This document shows positions 63,832 through 64,000 of a stretch of 64,000 nucleotides of DNA, in pieces. The stretch spans positions 23,669,501-23,733,500 of the forward strand of contig NW_027488367.1 of NCBI RefSeq assembly GCF_051014445.1. The letters are read 5' to 3'. The first letter of the stretch is position 1. The number at the start of each line of letters is the position of its first letter. The stretch comes from Colletes latitarsis. Lineage: Eukaryota; Arthropoda; Insecta; Hymenoptera; Colletidae. Below the pieces are notes generated by a model that worked only from the letters and a program-made list of their open reading frames with translations, did not search any database and was not told the DNA's origin. Both the position numbers and the translations under genes were made by a program.

Positions 63832-64000
63832 GTTAGGTCTAGGATTTGCCATCATCAGGCTCATACTTTCGCGTTTTTCACATACTTGTTGAACAGATCC
63901 TGGGCTTTTTCTGGATTGCATCACGTAGTAATGAAGTACAACACTGAAACACTCAATTAAACCTGGCTTCCATCAATATTATTGAGGATAACGCATGTTA

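Larger units (their letters stand above)
25407..64000 (+). repeat. 176-bp satellite array, segment III (about 219 monomers)
   Basis: The same satellite in the same orientation as on the left, running to the window edge without interruption. Type A and type B monomers are interspersed. No second retrotransposon, gene, RNA gene or unrelated sequence was found. Several blocks are copied from segments I and II, so the two arms have exchanged sequence or share a common expansion. The most orderly part is the tandem 18-monomer duplication at about 50.3-56.8 kb. The part between about 41.7 and 50.3 kb looks more mixed, with many private variants. Confidence 0.97.

Noticed and set aside
1..64000. CRISPR-like regular repeats
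   Set aside because: The whole 176-bp unit is repeated with no unique spacers, and the retrotransposon is eukaryotic.
1..64000. CENP-B box in the monomer (around ACTTTCGCATTC)
   Set aside because: Only TTCG matches the start of the known 17-bp box; the rest does not fit. A different binding site remains possible.
1..64000. Satellite derived from a tRNA, 5S rRNA or SINE
   Set aside because: I could not find A-box and B-box promoter sequences at proper spacing, nor an internal poly(A) tail in the monomer.

Overview
The window is almost entirely one tandem satellite DNA array, interrupted by one full-length non-LTR retrotransposon. I see no host protein gene, tRNA or rRNA. The satellite monomer is 176 bp and AT-rich. 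About 109 monomers lie left of the retrotransposon and about 219 lie right of it, all in the same orientation. The retrotransposon belongs to the R1 clade, which is typical of arthropods, and the monomer carries TTAGG-type motifs like the insect telomere. Together these suggest an insect. The tandem 11-mer TTAGGTCTGGG seen in several monomers resembles a variant telomere motif that I recall being reported in Hymenoptera, so a bee, wasp or ant is my best guess. This is inference, not proof.

Layout: 1-12613 is satellite. 12628-12847 is a 5'-truncated copy (A) of the retrotransposon 3' end, with 14-bp target-site duplications. 12862-19207 is satellite. 19208-19272 is a shorter fragment (C) of the same 3' end, which looks like an amplified and rearranged relative of copy A. 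19273-19399 is a short satellite stretch. 19400-25392 is a complete, GC-rich R1-clade element on the minus strand. 25393-64000 is satellite to the window edge.

The full element has, in its own 5'-3' order, a structured 5' UTR, ORF1 (Gag-like, three C-terminal zinc knuckles), ORF2 (AP-type endonuclease, reverse transcriptase, C-terminal zinc finger), a 3' UTR with at least six inverted repeats, and a 31-nt poly(A). Both ORFs are intact. ORF2 begins 3 nt after the ORF1 stop and in the same frame. The target-site duplication is a perfect 14 bp. The insertion therefore looks young and possibly active. ORF1 would package the RNA; ORF2 would nick the satellite and copy the RNA in place.

The satellite has internal structure. 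Monomers fall into at least two subtypes, one with and one without a strong central palindrome (up to 16 bp, centred on GGTACC). Blocks are duplicated at spacings of 5, 7, 8, 10, 14 and 18 monomers, the largest being a nearly perfect 3169-bp tandem duplication at about 50.3-56.8 kb. Seven monomers carry the same 14-nt fold-back inversion of the telomere-like motif. The array may be centromeric or subtelomeric; the sequence alone does not decide.
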